From the NCBI GenBank assembly GCA_012861695.1, contig JAAOOA010000096.1, forward strand, positions 62,001-126,000: a DNA stretch of 64,000 bases, read 5' to 3'. Source of the DNA: Trematomus loennbergii. Taxonomy: Eukaryota; Chordata; Actinopteri; Perciformes; Nototheniidae. Within the stretch, counting starts at the first letter, position 1. Every line of letters begins with the position of its first letter. Under the pieces are notes generated by a model. The model did no database searches, was not told where the DNA came from, and saw only the letters and a program-made list of their open reading frames with translations. Position numbers and translations under genes: made by a program. Positions 23,446-35,776 of the stretch are shown here, one piece after another.

Positions 23446-25103
23446 TAGAGAATGCAATTCCTGAAGAAATTGCTAGTGGGAATGCTTTATGCTGAAAAGC
23501 TGACGCTGAACTGCTATGCTGAAATGTAATGTGTAAGAAGAAAGTGAAGAATTTAGATTTAAATGATACATGAACACTGGGGGCTTGAATGTGTGATAAG
23601 AGAAGAAAAGAAAGTAAAAAGGCTTGGAAAAGCAGCAGAATATTTGAACTGCAAACTTTTGAACTAACTTGATGGCGAATGATCTGTCGCCATAACAACG
23701 GCATTTGATGACATCCCATAATATGCTTAGAGCGTTGATGGCTGCATCGTTACCAAACCTGTGAAGTTTTGGGCCGTTTGGAGCATTTTCACTGAAGTTA
23801 TGAGAAAACCGTGTTTCATGGTGAGCATTGTGTTGTCATGGCAACGGCATTTGAAGAAATCTCAAAACTGTCCCGTAGATGTCTTCACGGCTGGACTGTT
23901 AACACACATGTGAAGTTTGAGCACTTTTTGAACATTTTCATAGGAGTTATAGCGACATCGTCTTTTATGGCGAGGGATGCGTTTCCATGGAAACGACATA
24001 TGATGACACCCCATAATTGACGTAGAGCTGTTGAGGGCTGGACCGTTAACCATTATCTGAAGTCTGGTGCTCTGAGCATGTCAGTTGGAGTTATGACATC
24101 ATCGTGTTCCATGACACAGTTGTTTATATTTGAGCTAACGACGTGTCCAGAGATCAAAGGTTTCCATGGTGATGTGCAGTAATCAGTGAGAGGAGAGCAT
24201 TTGCATTGTTCTGAATGAGAGATAAACCTCTTACATGTGAACGTTTTGTTGAAGAAGCGTAACAGATATTGGTGAAATTTCAAAGCGTGAAGCATGTCAA
24301 GGAACTTGAGCATCTGAAGTGTGCTTTTTGTGTACTTTCAGGTCAATAATGTGGCCTTTTTGGCAGATTAACTAAAGGTGTGCGGCTGCTGTGGTGGGGA
24401 AAGATGAGGCTGAACTTACAATGGGGTTTAATGGAGACATGTTGCAAGTTGTTGTCACTTCATGCCCTCAAGAGGCATTTTGTTTAATTATTTTGCTTAA
24501 TCTTTTTTTATTTTCAAGCTACGAGATGTTTTCCTACGTTTCTCATGAAAGATTATGTCTCAGGAATGTAGGGTTTGGGAATTATGGCAGGTTTAAAAGA
24601 AAATATGAAGGCAAAATTAAATCTGTCCTCCACTCTAGCTGTGACATCACACACTCTAAAATCTGAAGAAGGCCTCTTTACCAAGGTCTGAACAATGTTT
24701 AATATCTCTAAAAGTACGAATCAGATTTAAAAGTTGTGTTACACGAATAATGTCAGAAAGATGTGTAACATTTTAAAGTTGGAATGAGGTTTCTGAGTGA
24801 AAGTATGAAGTAGCATTTAGCAGTTGAAGTTGCATGAAGATTGTTCAAGTCTGAAGAGTTTCTCCATTGACTTCCATGTTAAAAATGTGATGAATTATGG
24901 ATGTATCTCTGGAATTATGAAAGTTATGAATGAGAAAAGTAATAGCCATCGATTCCCGACGGAGCTGAACGTTTTGATGTTTGAACAGAGTTTCTATGAT
25001 GTGGAATGGGGAGAAGAAGAGGTGCAAAATAACCCGGCGGAATAATAAGAATTTCTTGCATAGCATAACAGACAGTTGGAATGCTGTATCAGCATTCCCA
25101 CTA
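23446..25103 (+). repeat. XBR repeat, copy 3 (reference, about 1.66 kb)
   Basis: This copy runs from AAC|TAGAGAATGCAATTCC to the hairpin at 25078-25098 (arms GGAATGCTG / CAGCATTCC) plus CACTA|AAC. AAC sits outside both ends and may be a short target duplication. Inside, units of about 147 bp carry X-box-like palindromes at 23686-23699, 23832-23845 and 23981-23994, with a weaker one at about 24164. No frame is conserved between copies. It is a non-autonomous repeat of unknown class. GCATTCCCACTA motifs near both ends, facing outward, hint at short terminal inverted repeats. Confidence 0.85.
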
Positions 25104-25500
25104 AACTAGGAAGAAAACAAGTCCTACCTCTCAGAGGAAGCTCCTGATTCTTCTGTTCTGAAATGTTACCGCTTTATTTTCTAAAGTGAAATAATATATG
25201 TAACTAAGCCATGAAGTTATATAGGCCAAATATAATATACATTACACTTATATTAACCAACATCATTGAAGAGTGTTCCTCATAGACTGAAGATAAACAT
25301 ACAATAATTATCCATTCCACTTTCCAAATGATCTTTGAGCTACTCCTCCTGTTAACCATGATAACAGATTATAAACGTGTTCGTTACTCTACTCCTCCAC
25401 TATTGAAATTTTGATTCAGTTTCAGGGAGCACAGTTAGAGAGTGCACATGCTCTTTGGGAATCACACACATGCTTAGCCACAAACACCCACTCACCCACC

Positions 25501-25608
<108 letters not shown>

Positions 25609-25699
25609 CCCTCCTCCCACAGAGTCAGTCTGACCTCCATCTTCATGCATGCAGTGTAACTTTCCCCCCCCCCCCCTCCCCTCTGGAGCACTCCTAAAT

Positions 25700-26240
25700 C
25701 TCAGCACTGATGGGAGTACTTTTCTCAATTGAGGAAGTTGATAGACTGCTTTTAAATCTCATCCTCAAAGAAGGAACACATATGCGTGAGTGACCCTTGT
25801 TTACTGAAGTTCAAGATGAAGACTGGAGGGTCCTCCACTCGGGCGCCAGGGTCTGTCTTCACCTGCAGTCAGTTTGTCTTTTCACGTTACAGGGATTACA
25901 CAAAACTGCTCTTAACCGCTCTCCCTCAGGGAAACAAAAGAGAATCTATTCTCTGCCCATTAGCGCTAGCATTAAGACATTATTTGCTTTACAAAACCCT
26001 TTCCCACGTAATCAGTCATGACGTTAGTGAAACTTGAAAGGATGTTTAACAGGTGCAGCAGCTGCCGTTTGTTTGGATGCTCCACTGAAAGAAAACCAGT
26101 AAACACTAGAGAGAAGAGAGAAAAGGAGAGGACACTTAACTGTTTAGCCTTGTCATAGTGATGTAGAGGGAAGGAAAGTGTTCAGAACAGACACTGAGAC
26201 TTTGGTTGCAGTCGAATAGTCCAAAAATCAGCTCCTATCG
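25700..26240. other. Spacer, nothing recognised
   Basis: No gene or repeat family recognised. Confidence 0.35.
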
Positions 26241-26246
26241 TCTATT

Positions 26247-26306
26247 CCTATCGTCTATTCCTTGACCTCTGTGTGAAACGTCACGGGGTTAAGGAATAGT
26301 GGATAG
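26247..26306. repeat. Inverted repeat, 20-bp arms
   Basis: The left arm CTATCGTCTATTCCTTGACC and right arm GGTTAAGGAATAGTGGATAG pair with three mismatches around a 20-bp spacer. Next to it is a short direct repeat, CTATCGTCTATTC. It could be a MITE remnant. Confidence 0.55.
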
Positions 26307-26989
26307 GAGAATTCAAAATAAAGCTTTTCAAAATAAAACGGTGCATTTATCTAATATTCAACTATCATGTATTGATTTTAATTTCTTACAATATGCGTCT
26401 GCTGTGGGAAACTCCAGTTTTCTATACAGCGGACTACATGGATGTATAATAAGAACAGCTGACTACTGTAAACGCATCTAGATACTCTGCACCGTGCTCT
26501 CATGGTGTTGTTGTATGCTTTATGAACGTGGACAACAGAGAAACATAAATTCTTCATGACCAAGGTTGGAATTGAAATAAAAAGGTGAAGTGAAACTTTA
26601 GCTTGTCACCCTCCGGTCCACACGTATATTAATCCACATGAATCCCAATACGTATGATTGTAAGAAAATATCTTAAAATAAATACAAATGTATTTGTATA
26701 AACTTGTTAGTCCTTAACATCTGTCACTGTGTATATCACCATTCAAACGTTTAAGAAACCCCACACAGCTCAGTAAACACTATGAAATGTTGACTTTATT
26801 TGATCATTTCAGTAAAAAAGTAACGTTTATATTTCTCCTTTTGATTATTATAGTAATGAACATTATAGTTGTTTTAATGAATATTATAGTTGTTCAAAAC
26901 AAAAACTTTGGCAAGTTACCACATAAGTTGTAAAATGCTTAATAAGTACCGTAACTTTCATGATATCATTTCTCGGTCACTATCGGTTG

Positions 26990-27732
26990 TTTCCGTGAAC
27001 GGCCGAATGTTGTGTCACGGTAAATGTTGCAGCCGCAAGGCTGATGGCGCTGCCACGGGTGGCTGCCTGCTAGAGTTGCTCGTAACATTGTGTCTGTTTT
27101 TGTCTATTTTAATTTATTTGTCGTACTTTTTAATAGTTATTTCCTCTGCTAAGCACAGTGCAGTTCGCTCAATTGCAACTATGCAGCTCCTGTGCACTGT
27201 TGGTCTCATTTTAGTCACTTTTGCACTGATATCATCCCGGACTGTTCTGGCTGAGTTGCACCGGGGCTCTGTTGTTATACGAGGGAGCAGCTGATGGACC
27301 TACAATCTAGCAGCATGTCTGGACAGAGACACAAAATCCCCACGGAGCTGAGGAGGAGGAAAAACCGGGGCTGCAAAGCGGGGAGAAGACGACTGCTAAG
27401 GAAGAGGAGATACAGACCTTATCTTCCATCGTTATGGGGAACGTAAGATCTCTAGCAAACAAAATGGACGAGTTAACATCACTTACAAAGAGTCAGAGCG
27501 TGTTTCGTGAGGCCTCAGTTATGGTTTACACAGAGACATGGCTGCATGATAACATCCCGGCCTCAATCGTGAGTCTACCCGGCTTTCAGTGTGTACGAGC
27601 GGACAGGAATTGCAGAGAGAGCGGCAAGAAGACCGGAGGGGGAGTCGCGAGCTATGTAAACAACAGATGGTGCAATCCTGGACACATTAGTGAAGGACCG
27701 TATGTGCAGCCCGGACATTGAACTGCTGGCTG
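26990..27732 (+). pseudogene. LINE 5' part and endonuclease N-terminal half
   Basis: A basic stretch (KNRGCKAGRRRLLRKRRYRP) leads into MGNVRSLANKMDEL, then VMVYTETWLHDNIP and DRNCRESGKKTGGGV. 'N.RSL..K.DEL...ETWL' is the start of the apurinic-type endonuclease of jockey-superfamily LINEs, with the catalytic Glu in ETWL. A 1-bp frame change lies near 27693 (then DRMCSPDIELLAV). It is interrupted at 27735 by element E and resumes at 29917. Confidence 0.85.
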
Positions 27733-27941
27733 TAACCCCTAGTTTCCACCGGGTCCGTCTGCGTCGCGTTACGGCTGTGCCGCGGTTTTGGTCCGACCTC
27801 CTCTAGCGTCATAACCCACCGGGCGCGTTCCAGAAGCGGAGCGTCGTGCATGCAGGCTCGCAGTTTTGTTATTGATTTGGGCATCCTGGACATTTGTACT
27901 TCTACAAGAAATTAAGTAGGCTACGTAGTTAAATGGTTATT

Positions 27942-28930
27942 TAGTGGGAATGCTGATACAGCATTCCAACTATATGTTATTCTACTGACAAGATTATTAT
28001 TATTCCGCCGGAATTTTGCACCTCTTCTCCTCCTGCATTCAACATCGCAGAAACTCTGTTCAAACATCAAAACGTTCAGCTCGGTCGGGAATCGATGGCT
28101 ATCATTTGGATTATTCATAACTTTCATAATTCCAGACATACATCCCATAATTCATCACATTTTTAACCATTGAAGTCAATGGAGAAAATCTTCAGACTTG
28201 AACAATCTTCATGCGACTTCAACTGCTAACTGTTCATTCATACTTTCACTCAGAAACCTCATTCCAACTTTAAAATGTTACACATCTTTCTGACATTATT
28301 CGTGTAACACAACTTTTAAATCTGATTCTTACTTTTAGAGATATTAAACATTGTTCAGACCTTGGTAAAGAGGCTTTCTTCAGATTTTAACATTAACTAG
28401 AGTGCGTGATGTCACAGCTAGAGGGTATGAAATCTTGACATTTGCCTTCATATTTGTTTTAAAACTGCTATAATTCCCAAACCCTACATTCCTGAGACAT
28501 GACAAACGTAGGAAAACATCTCGTAGCTTGAAAAATGACAAATAATTAAGCAAAAATAATTCAACAAAATGCCTCTTGAGGGCATGAAGTGACAAAAACG
28601 TTCAACATGTCTCCATTAAAACCCATTGTAATTTCAGGCTGATATTTCCCCACAGCAGCAGCCGCACACCTTTAGTTAAACTGCCAAAAAGGCCACATTA
28701 TTAACCCGAAAGTACACCAAAATTACACTTCAGATACTCAACTTCCTTGACATGCTTCACGTTTTGAAATTTCACAGATATCTGTTATGGTTCTTCCACA
28801 AAATGTTCACATGTAAGAGGTTCATCTCTCATTCAGAACAATGCAAACCTTTGATCTCTACAGAGCTCGTTAGCTCAACTATAAACACCTGTGTAATGGA
28901 ACACGATGATGTCATCACTCCAACAGTCAG
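27942..28930 (-). repeat. XBR repeat, copy 4 (truncated)
   Basis: It begins TAGTGGGAATGC with the hairpin at 27947-27967 and follows reference copy 3 in reverse to ATGATGTCATCACTCCAAC, where it breaks off before the X-box array. The (CT)n tract starts about 20 bp later. Confidence 0.85.
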
Positions 28931-28946
28931 TTTTCTAACTGTTCAT

Positions 28947-29154
<208 letters not shown>

Positions 29155-29226
29155 ATTTCCAAGTATGCTGGAGATTGGAACAGTACTTCGGCGGCACTCG
29201 ATGACGTAGTATGCTTGAAATAGTGC

Positions 29227-29301
29227 TGAAGCAGCTTTACTCGCGATTGAGAAACACCCAGAGACACAGGGTGTTTCTCAATCGCGAGTAAAGCTGCTTG
29301 G
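29227..29301. repeat. Near-perfect hairpin, about 31-bp arms
   Basis: The left arm runs from AAGCAGCTTTACTCGCG to AAACACCC and recurs as its exact inverse after about 9 bases (AGAGACACA). It lies inside element E. Confidence 0.9.
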
Positions 29302-29916
29302 ATATAGGGAGCCGGGTGCTGGAGGAGGGGCTATGCTCGTGCACATGGCGAGTATGGATCTGTTATGCTATTACGGTTAGGAGCCGTCGGCTCCTCTGAG
29401 TCCCCACGAGTCTGCAGGAAGTTTCACTGATCCGCGTCCCCTCCCCTGAGCCAAACGATCACTTCTGGCAGCTATCCTACTTGCTAAAGGGTAGGCAGAT
29501 TGACTGGGGTACGTTGTAATGTGATTTTACATGTTATAAAGAGAGTAGCGAGTGACGCAATTTATAGTTTTAATTTGTACGTCACACCAAGTGTGGGACT
29601 CAAAGGACTCGGGTTAATGGAGAGGGGAGACTCGTCACGACCAGCTCATTTCTAGGATCCGGGTTAATGATCCGGATGAATCAGGACTTGCCCATCTCTA
29701 ATATGTGGGGGATGGGCCTGGCCCGGATGCTCTGACCGTTCCACTTCCTGCCTGCCCGACATTACCTTACGGCTGCGTCGCGTCAAAAATAGGATTCATC
29801 CTAATTTTAGAGGTGCCCCGAGACGCTTCTGGGACGCTTCTGAGCCGTAACGCGCCGTGTGTGGTGGAATAGCACCCATTGAACGCGACGCAGACGGACC
29901 CGATGGAAATTAGGGG

Positions 29917-30237
29917 TAAGTATTCGTCCCTATTACCTGCCAAGAGAGTATTCCCAGGCCATTATGATCGGTGTTTACATTCTTCCCACGGCGGATGTGG
30001 CGCGGGCTGCTGACGTCATCAACTCCGCGACCGCAAGACTTCAGACTCTGCATCCCAATGCCTTCATAGCAATCTCTGGGGATTTCAACCATGTCAATCT
30101 AAAGAAATCTCTACCCACCTTTAAACAGTATGTTGACTGCAAAACGAGGGGAAATAAAACATTCGACTTACTGTATGCTAATGTCAAGGAGGCATACAGC
30201 TCAATCTTCTCCAAAATGACCTACCCCACCTTTAAGT
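29917..30237 (+). pseudogene. LINE endonuclease C-terminal half
   Basis: It continues the 26990-27732 frame: after one TAA is removed, ...LAV joins to SIRPYYLPREYSQ. Then come VYILPTADVARAADVIN, AFIAISGDFNHVNLKK and NKTFDLLYANVKEAYS. SGDFNHV carries the conserved Asp/Asn of the endonuclease active site. The frame ends at a TAA shortly after, and the RT domain is absent, so about 2 kb has been deleted before the 3' tail. Confidence 0.87.
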
Positions 30238-30605
30238 AAAGGGAACTGAGAACTTCCACACCAACACTATGTGCAATATAAATATAATTACCATCATTAC
30301 AATACACTCGCTGCTATATAACTATGTGCAATATTAGTATTATTAATAATATGCTATGATAACGTGCAATTACGTAACTGCCACTACGTTTTTTGCACTA
30401 CTAAATACTGCTAATAATTGCATTGATTGTGTGACCATCTATGTCTCTATGTTTCATGTTTTCTGTAGATGTTTAATTGCTCTTTTTACTGCACTTTTAG
30501 TGTACAGTTTTGCTGTTGTGCTGCTGTGTTTATTGTTTTTTTGTTACTCTGGCACAACAATTTCCTTCGGGATAAATAAAGTCTTATCTTATCTTATCTC
30601 TTATC
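30238..30605 (+). mobile_element. LINE 3' untranslated region and tail
   Basis: The sequence ends GGGATAAATAAAGT followed by (CTTAT)n, similar to the tails at 50385-50435 and 55195-55230. The 3' end belongs to the same broken LINE. Confidence 0.7.
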
Positions 30606-30669
30606 TTGTGGGCAGCATTTTCTCCTTTCCTTTCATAAAGGAAGGTCCAGTGTTTCCTAAGCTAAAGGA

Positions 30670-31810
30670 GGTTCTATCTCACACAGGCTCCGCCCTCTAC
30701 TGGACTCTATGGGTACTACTCTCATCAATGATACGCGAGCGTTCACACTGAAGTTGTATAAACGTAGCCGGCCAATCAGGGCGAGCCTACCTGGATGCGC
30801 GCGCATATAAGGCAGCTACACCTCCTGACTGTCATCCTTTTCTCTTCAGCGAGCAGGACAACACCTGACAGAGAAAAGTAAAAAGTTTGAAAGAAGAAGA
30901 AAGAAGTTCATGGAGTCGCCACTTCTAGAGACCCGGGCCTGTCCTTCGTGCCCTGGCTTAATAGCGGGCGCCGATCCCCACCACCTCTGCTTTGAGTGTT
31001 TGGGGGACCAGGATATGGCCGAGGCGGTGCCATTCACGTTCGCCATTCCAGCGGGTCGGATGGCTCCGTTTGCCGGGGAGGAGGATGACGAGGACTTCTC
31101 GTTGGCGGGCACTTCCGGGTCCGGCATCCATGGAAGTCCACCGCCCAGGTCTGTCCGCCAGGACTTTCCCCTGGTGAAGACCATGGCGGCGGAGCGTGTA
31201 GGGCTATCGCTCCCCCCACCACTGCCGCCGAAACCGGTGAGCCGCCTCCGCCAGGGGTTCTACGGCCCGGTCCGCCCGGCGCAGCCAGCCTTCGTTTCGC
31301 CCCCGTTGCCAGATATCTGGCAGTGTGTGGAGGCGTCGTGGCGACAGCCACTGAAGGCGAAGGCTCCAGTGGCTCGTTAGGCGTCTCGCTGATCGGCCGC
31401 AGCATCGGCCAAATTAATATCCTGGTCCACGGTGTGGCCGCCGCTGCTTGCCATGTGATATCCCTGGCCACAGTGAGATCACGCCACGTGGCACTTTCCA
31501 AAAAAAGACCGTGATGATCTCCTGGGAGCTTTCCTCGGTCATGTGGATGAGGAGAAGTTGCAGCTTGGCCGTATGCTGCTTCTTGCTCATCCTCAGAGGA
31601 GAGAACACTGTCCCACACTCGTGCTGTCAAAGCACTGTGCGGGTTCAGAGACGCTATAGCCGGCGTGTTGTTGTCAGAAAACACACTTCGCCTGGTATAA
31701 TAGCTCCGATTAATGCATTTCACCGTTAATGTGAAACACAGCGTTAATACCCTGCGTGAGTGGCCGCGGTGTGTTCAAGGACCTCCGCAGAAAATCGGCC
31801 CTTTTAATGT
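30670..31810 (+). mobile_element. DIRS-like element, copy 2 (5' part only)
   Basis: It starts with the same GTTCTATCTCACACAGGCTC as the first copy, keeps the promoter region and Gag start, and continues with pieces matching 6300-6420 and 7070-7150. RT and all downstream parts are missing. It ends before a hAT-type end at 31822. Confidence 0.85.
30910..31380 (+). pseudogene. DIRS Gag N-terminal part, open frame
   Basis: 157 codons starting MESPLLE, followed by CPSC, then PHHLCFECLG, giving a Cys/His cluster (C-x2-C-x9-H-x2-C-x2-C) like that of fish DIRS ORF1 proteins. An acidic patch (EEDDEDF) and a proline-rich stretch (LPPPLPPKP) follow. VEASWRQPLKAKAPVA matches the first copy. A stop then ends it where the first copy reads on, so it is a truncated Gag. 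There are no stops or shifts within this part. Confidence 0.7.
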
Positions 31811-31821
31811 TGGTTCCCCAT

Positions 31822-31866
31822 AAGCCAGTGGTTCTCAAACTTTTTCTGTGATTCCCCACTTTGAAT
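31822..31866 (+). mobile_element. hAT-type terminus, solitary
   Basis: CAGTGGTTCTCAAACTTTTT is a widespread vertebrate hAT terminal sequence. Only this end is present. Confidence 0.6.
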
Positions 31867-32746
31867 AGGTGTGTTAGGGTTTCTGCCAAAGTACAACATA
31901 TAATAAGTACCCTGTATCAAGATTGATGCAAAACAAGTGAAATTTGACCTTTTTAGAGAGATTTATCAAAAGAAAACACTTCTGGGGTCATTTGGGTGGA
32001 TTTTCCATATCTCTGGCCCCCCTTGGTCGATTTTGATGAATGAAATCTTTTTAGCCAATGGAATCGAGGGAAAGTTCTACACACACCAACACATTAACAA
32101 ATAAGGAGTGAGAGTGACGCGTGGCCAAAACCGGAAGCTGCATACACTCTGTTGGCTACCATTAGCAGCTAACTTTTTTTCTCCGATTTTTACATAAAAA
32201 TTTAATTATGGATTATAAATAATTTTTTCAAAGCGACAGATACATTATTAACATATGGATCAACCAATTCAGCCGCGTTTTTTCTCGTTTTAATGCCATT
32301 GAACACGTCTTTTGATCAGATTGACAGCTACGGTGAGACGATCTCCCGTAAAAGCTCCGTAAAGGTACGTGTTGTGATGTCTGTGTTTGCTTCCCCTGTC
32401 GCGAGTTCGGATCACTCAGTGATGATACTATACCTATATAATCTGTGGAGTCTCAGCTTTAATCGGATATATTGTATGTGCAGTTACGAAGTAATAAGGG
32501 TATCTTTATCTTGAGTTCTGTGCTAAGTGCGTTAGCATTTTTTCGCTTAGTGCTAATTCAGAGGCTTGGTATTACCCTTGTGTTTTGTTTTGGTAAAAAT
32601 GGTTCATATCTTCAGTTAGCTGAGATTCTTCCCGTTAATCTGGTGCTACACATTAATAGTTTCATAAATGTTAAGAAGCCCTGAGATACAGTCTCGAAAA
32701 AGAACGGTGGGGGGGGTCCACTGGGGGGACTGTCGTCCTTAAGAGG
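31867..32746 (-). mobile_element. piggyBac-like MITE, copy 2 (truncated)
   Basis: It matches the reverse complement of 60597-61470 in blocks (TCTAAAAAGGTCAAAT, TTTGCATCAATATT, CAGGGCTTCTTAA). Its intact end reads CCTCTTAAGGACGACAG on the minus strand, with TTAA at 32747-32750. Confidence 0.65.
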
Positions 32747-32774
32747 TTAACATGAACATGAATACACTTAACAA

Positions 32775-33773
32775 CTAGAAAATGCATTTCTTGAACTGTG
32801 TACTTGCTGAGTTTAGCTGAAAATGCAGAAAAAGCTGAATATTTTATTAGTTGAATGGTCTCTGTAGCTGCTTTTAGCTACAAAAACCAAGTAAGTGTGT
32901 TGCTGAATTTAGCGGAGAAATGCAAAAAAGTGAAATGGTTTGAATCAAAATTGTTACAGCTCAAATGCATTGCAATGACTTTGTTGAAAATTCGAAAGAG
33001 AAATGTTAAACTGGAGGAGTAGGAAAAATAGTGAAGAAGCTTAATATTTAAAAGAAAAGGTTTAAAAAAGGTATAAACAACTAAATGTATAGCCTCAATG
33101 TCCTGAAATAGCTGAATAATGTAATAGTTGAATGGTTTCTGTAGCTGAAAGTAGGCTGAAGGAGTTAAATATTAAATGTAAGTAGTAGTGAATGAATGTG
33201 TATTAAGAAGATACAAGAAAGTAAAAACGCTTTGAAAAGCAGCAGAATATTTTAACTACAAACTTTTGAACCAAAACCATACGTCACCAATAATGTATAA
33301 AATATGTGGAACATGTTAGTTGAAGTCAGTATGAAATCTCTATCAGACAGAAAAGAATAGGCTGAGACAGTCTGTTAAACTCCAGTCTGTGTGTTTGCGT
33401 TTGAGGTGACAATCTTATCAAACACCTGTGTGTGAGCCCAGAGATCGAAGGTTTCCATGGTGACAACGTTATCAAACACCTGTGTGTGAGCCCAGAGATC
33501 AAAGGTTACCATGGTGATGTGCAGAGATCAGTGAAAGGAGAGCCTTTCCATTGATCTGAATGAGAAATAAACCTCTTACATTTCTAACTATAGTTGACAA
33601 ACGGTAGCTGTTATCGGTAAAATGTCTACGCTGTGAGCATGTCAGGACCCTGATGAGCGTTTTAATGTGATTTTTGTGTACTTTCGGGTCAATAATGTGG
33701 CATTTTTGGCAGATTTACTAAAGGTGTGCAGCTGGTGCTCTGATGAAGGATGACGCTGCATTTACAATGGGCC
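32775..33773 (+). repeat. XBR repeat, copy 5, left part (divergent)
   Basis: It starts AAC|TAGAAAATGCATTTC, a diverged version of the XBR end, and follows the reference to GGGTCAATAATGTGGC and ACAATGGGCC. X-box-like sites (GTTTCCATGGTGAC and GTTACCATGGTGAT) lie near 33452 and 33505. It is split by element C copy 2 at TTAA and resumes at 41107. Confidence 0.72.
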
Positions 33774-34589
33774 TTAAAGGTCATGTCATGCTTTTCCCGT
33801 TATTAACCGTCCCCTTGTGTGTTATGTAGCTTTTTATGCATGTAAATGGGCTGCAGAGTCAAAAACCCTCAAAGTACACCCTGTAGCGAGTAAAACTCTA
33901 ACACAGAAAAGACCTGTCTATGCTGCCCCAGAACGCCTCGTTGGAGATTTTCTTTTTCATTTTTGTCTTCCGGGAACCAAGTGACGTAACGACAACTCCA
34001 TGGACCAATTGGTCCAACCTGGTCTCACCAGAATGCGTGACTCCACCACGACTCCTTAACACCGCAGTGCGTGGTGGAGTCACGAACTTTGCTACATTTA
34101 CGTGTCTGCACCACGCAAACAACCCCAATGTAAAGTGAATGAGGCTCCTTTGTCGTGGTGCACACACGCATTTCTACAATAGCCGCGTTCACACCAAGTA
34201 CTTTCCTGTACTTAGTTCCGGCACTAAGAGCCCCGGCGCTTTTAACCCCAGGGCACTTAGTACAGATCGCGTTCACACCGGAGTACTTTTCCCTGAGGGA
34301 AGATTACGCAAATGAGCCGCTGACGTCACTTCTTCTTCTTCTGCTTTGGCTTTACTGGCAGGCCACAAACCACTTCACGGCGAGTACAGTAGGTGGCGGT
34401 ATGCACCTTAAAGTTGTTTGCAATCCGCTGCAAAACAAGAGAAGAAGAAGAAAAACTTCCCGCGTATACTGCGACGCCCACCCACTCGCTGTACATTAGG
34501 CGTCTGTTGTTTACCTTCCGACCTCAGACATGATGGAGATGGAGTCGACTGAAGTTGTGCTGTTTGTGCTCATGTTATACAGCTTTGTA

Positions 34590-34870
34590 ACTGAGTTAAT
34601 GCAGCCTGAGCAACTTGCGTACAATAACAAAACAAGCCGAGCACGAGTGGTGGTGGAGAACGCTTTTGGCAGACTGAAGGGCAGGTGGCGGTGCTTGATG
34701 AAAAGAAACGACTGCAAGATGGACAAGATCAAAATCCAGGTGGCAGCATGTTGCATATTACATAACCTTTGTGAAAGTAATGAGTACAGGGACGAATGGA
34801 CTGCCTTACCGGCGACCCAGCTTTATGAGGCATCTGAACAGCGTGTAAATTGTAAACATTTTGACAATAA
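34590..34870 (+). pseudogene. Harbinger transposase C-terminal remnant
   Basis: It reads QLAYNNKTSRARVVVENAFG, then GRLKGRWRCLMKRND and VAACCILHNLCES. This is the last part of the HARBI1-type DDE transposase, including the catalytic Glu in VENAFG. The N-terminal half and both catalytic Asp regions are missing. The frame continues to 35066 without recognisable content. Confidence 0.85.
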
Positions 34871-35526
34871 AGCTGATCTTTTGTACAGTGCTTTTGTTTC
34901 TCTTTTATTTTCCAGTCAAGACAGGCAACATTACAATAGTGTACAGTGTGGCAATATAATAACAATAAACTGTGCCAGGTGTGTTGTATGCACAGTAAAT
35001 AGGCTCAGCAGCAAACCCACCGTTATTATATATCTTCCTGAGACCCACTGCATCCGTCTGCCATAAACACTACATACATGTTAGTTTCGGCCCATAGTGG
35101 ACTCCATTTTGTGTTGTGTAAAATGGGGGGGGGAATTAAAAGTTTGCAAATCCCCATGTCCTCCTCAGAGGACAATCATAAAAACATTTAGTTTTAGGTC
35201 AAATAATATTTAAAATGATATAAATTATCATATTTGTGTATGTGCCCCTGCCATTCCTCCACAAGGTTGCAACATTGATGATAAATAAATGACAAATAAA
35301 GCTTTGCCAGTTTATAACCGATGAAACATGATGGTATCAGAATAATCACTTACATGTGATGTATAGGATGCTACGGTCACTAAAGATAAAGTGTCAGGAG
35401 AAATAAGCAAGCTACAGGATCTGTTTAACAGTAAATAGAAGTTCACATTTTTAATGTAAATAAAATAGAAGTTGTACATGTAAATTAACATTATCAATAT
35501 AAAATAAAGTGTCAGTTGTATCAAGA

Positions 35527-35705
35527 CTATATAATAACAGTAATAACAATAATATAAAATGAACTGGTGAGCATCTTGTCCTCCGTTTCCTGGGCCTTGG
35601 TGAACAGCACCATCTGATCCCCGTGCATCGACTCTTTCACCACGGCACGCCGGTCCTCCAACGCCTGGGCGGTGTCAAAGAAATTCGCATCCCGTGTCCG
35701 CTTTC
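35527..35705 (-). pseudogene. Harbinger Myb-like partner, exon 3
   Basis: A pyrimidine-rich acceptor (CCCCTCTTAG) precedes it. It reads KRTRDANFFDTAQALEDRRA and then FTKAQETEDKML to a stop. The phase matches the end of the upstream exon at 36594. This is the C-terminal coiled-coil-like part of the Myb/SANT protein that helps Harbinger transposase enter the nucleus and bind DNA (known for the family). Confidence 0.6.
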
Positions 35706-35776
35706 CTAAGAGGGGAAAATAAGCAAGATACAAGATCTGTTTAGTCGCCATGTAGTTTTACAACATACTAGGAATG

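Noticed and set aside
23446..25103. XBR as a Helitron
   Set aside because: The hairpin and CTAA end fit, but the other end does not begin with TC, both ends carry related outward motifs, and AAC flanks suggest a duplication, which Helitrons do not make.
26890..27294. 134-codon frame with hydrophobic stretches
   Set aside because: It overlaps the 5' region of the LINE whose endonuclease starts downstream; it has no recognisable domain and could be chance.
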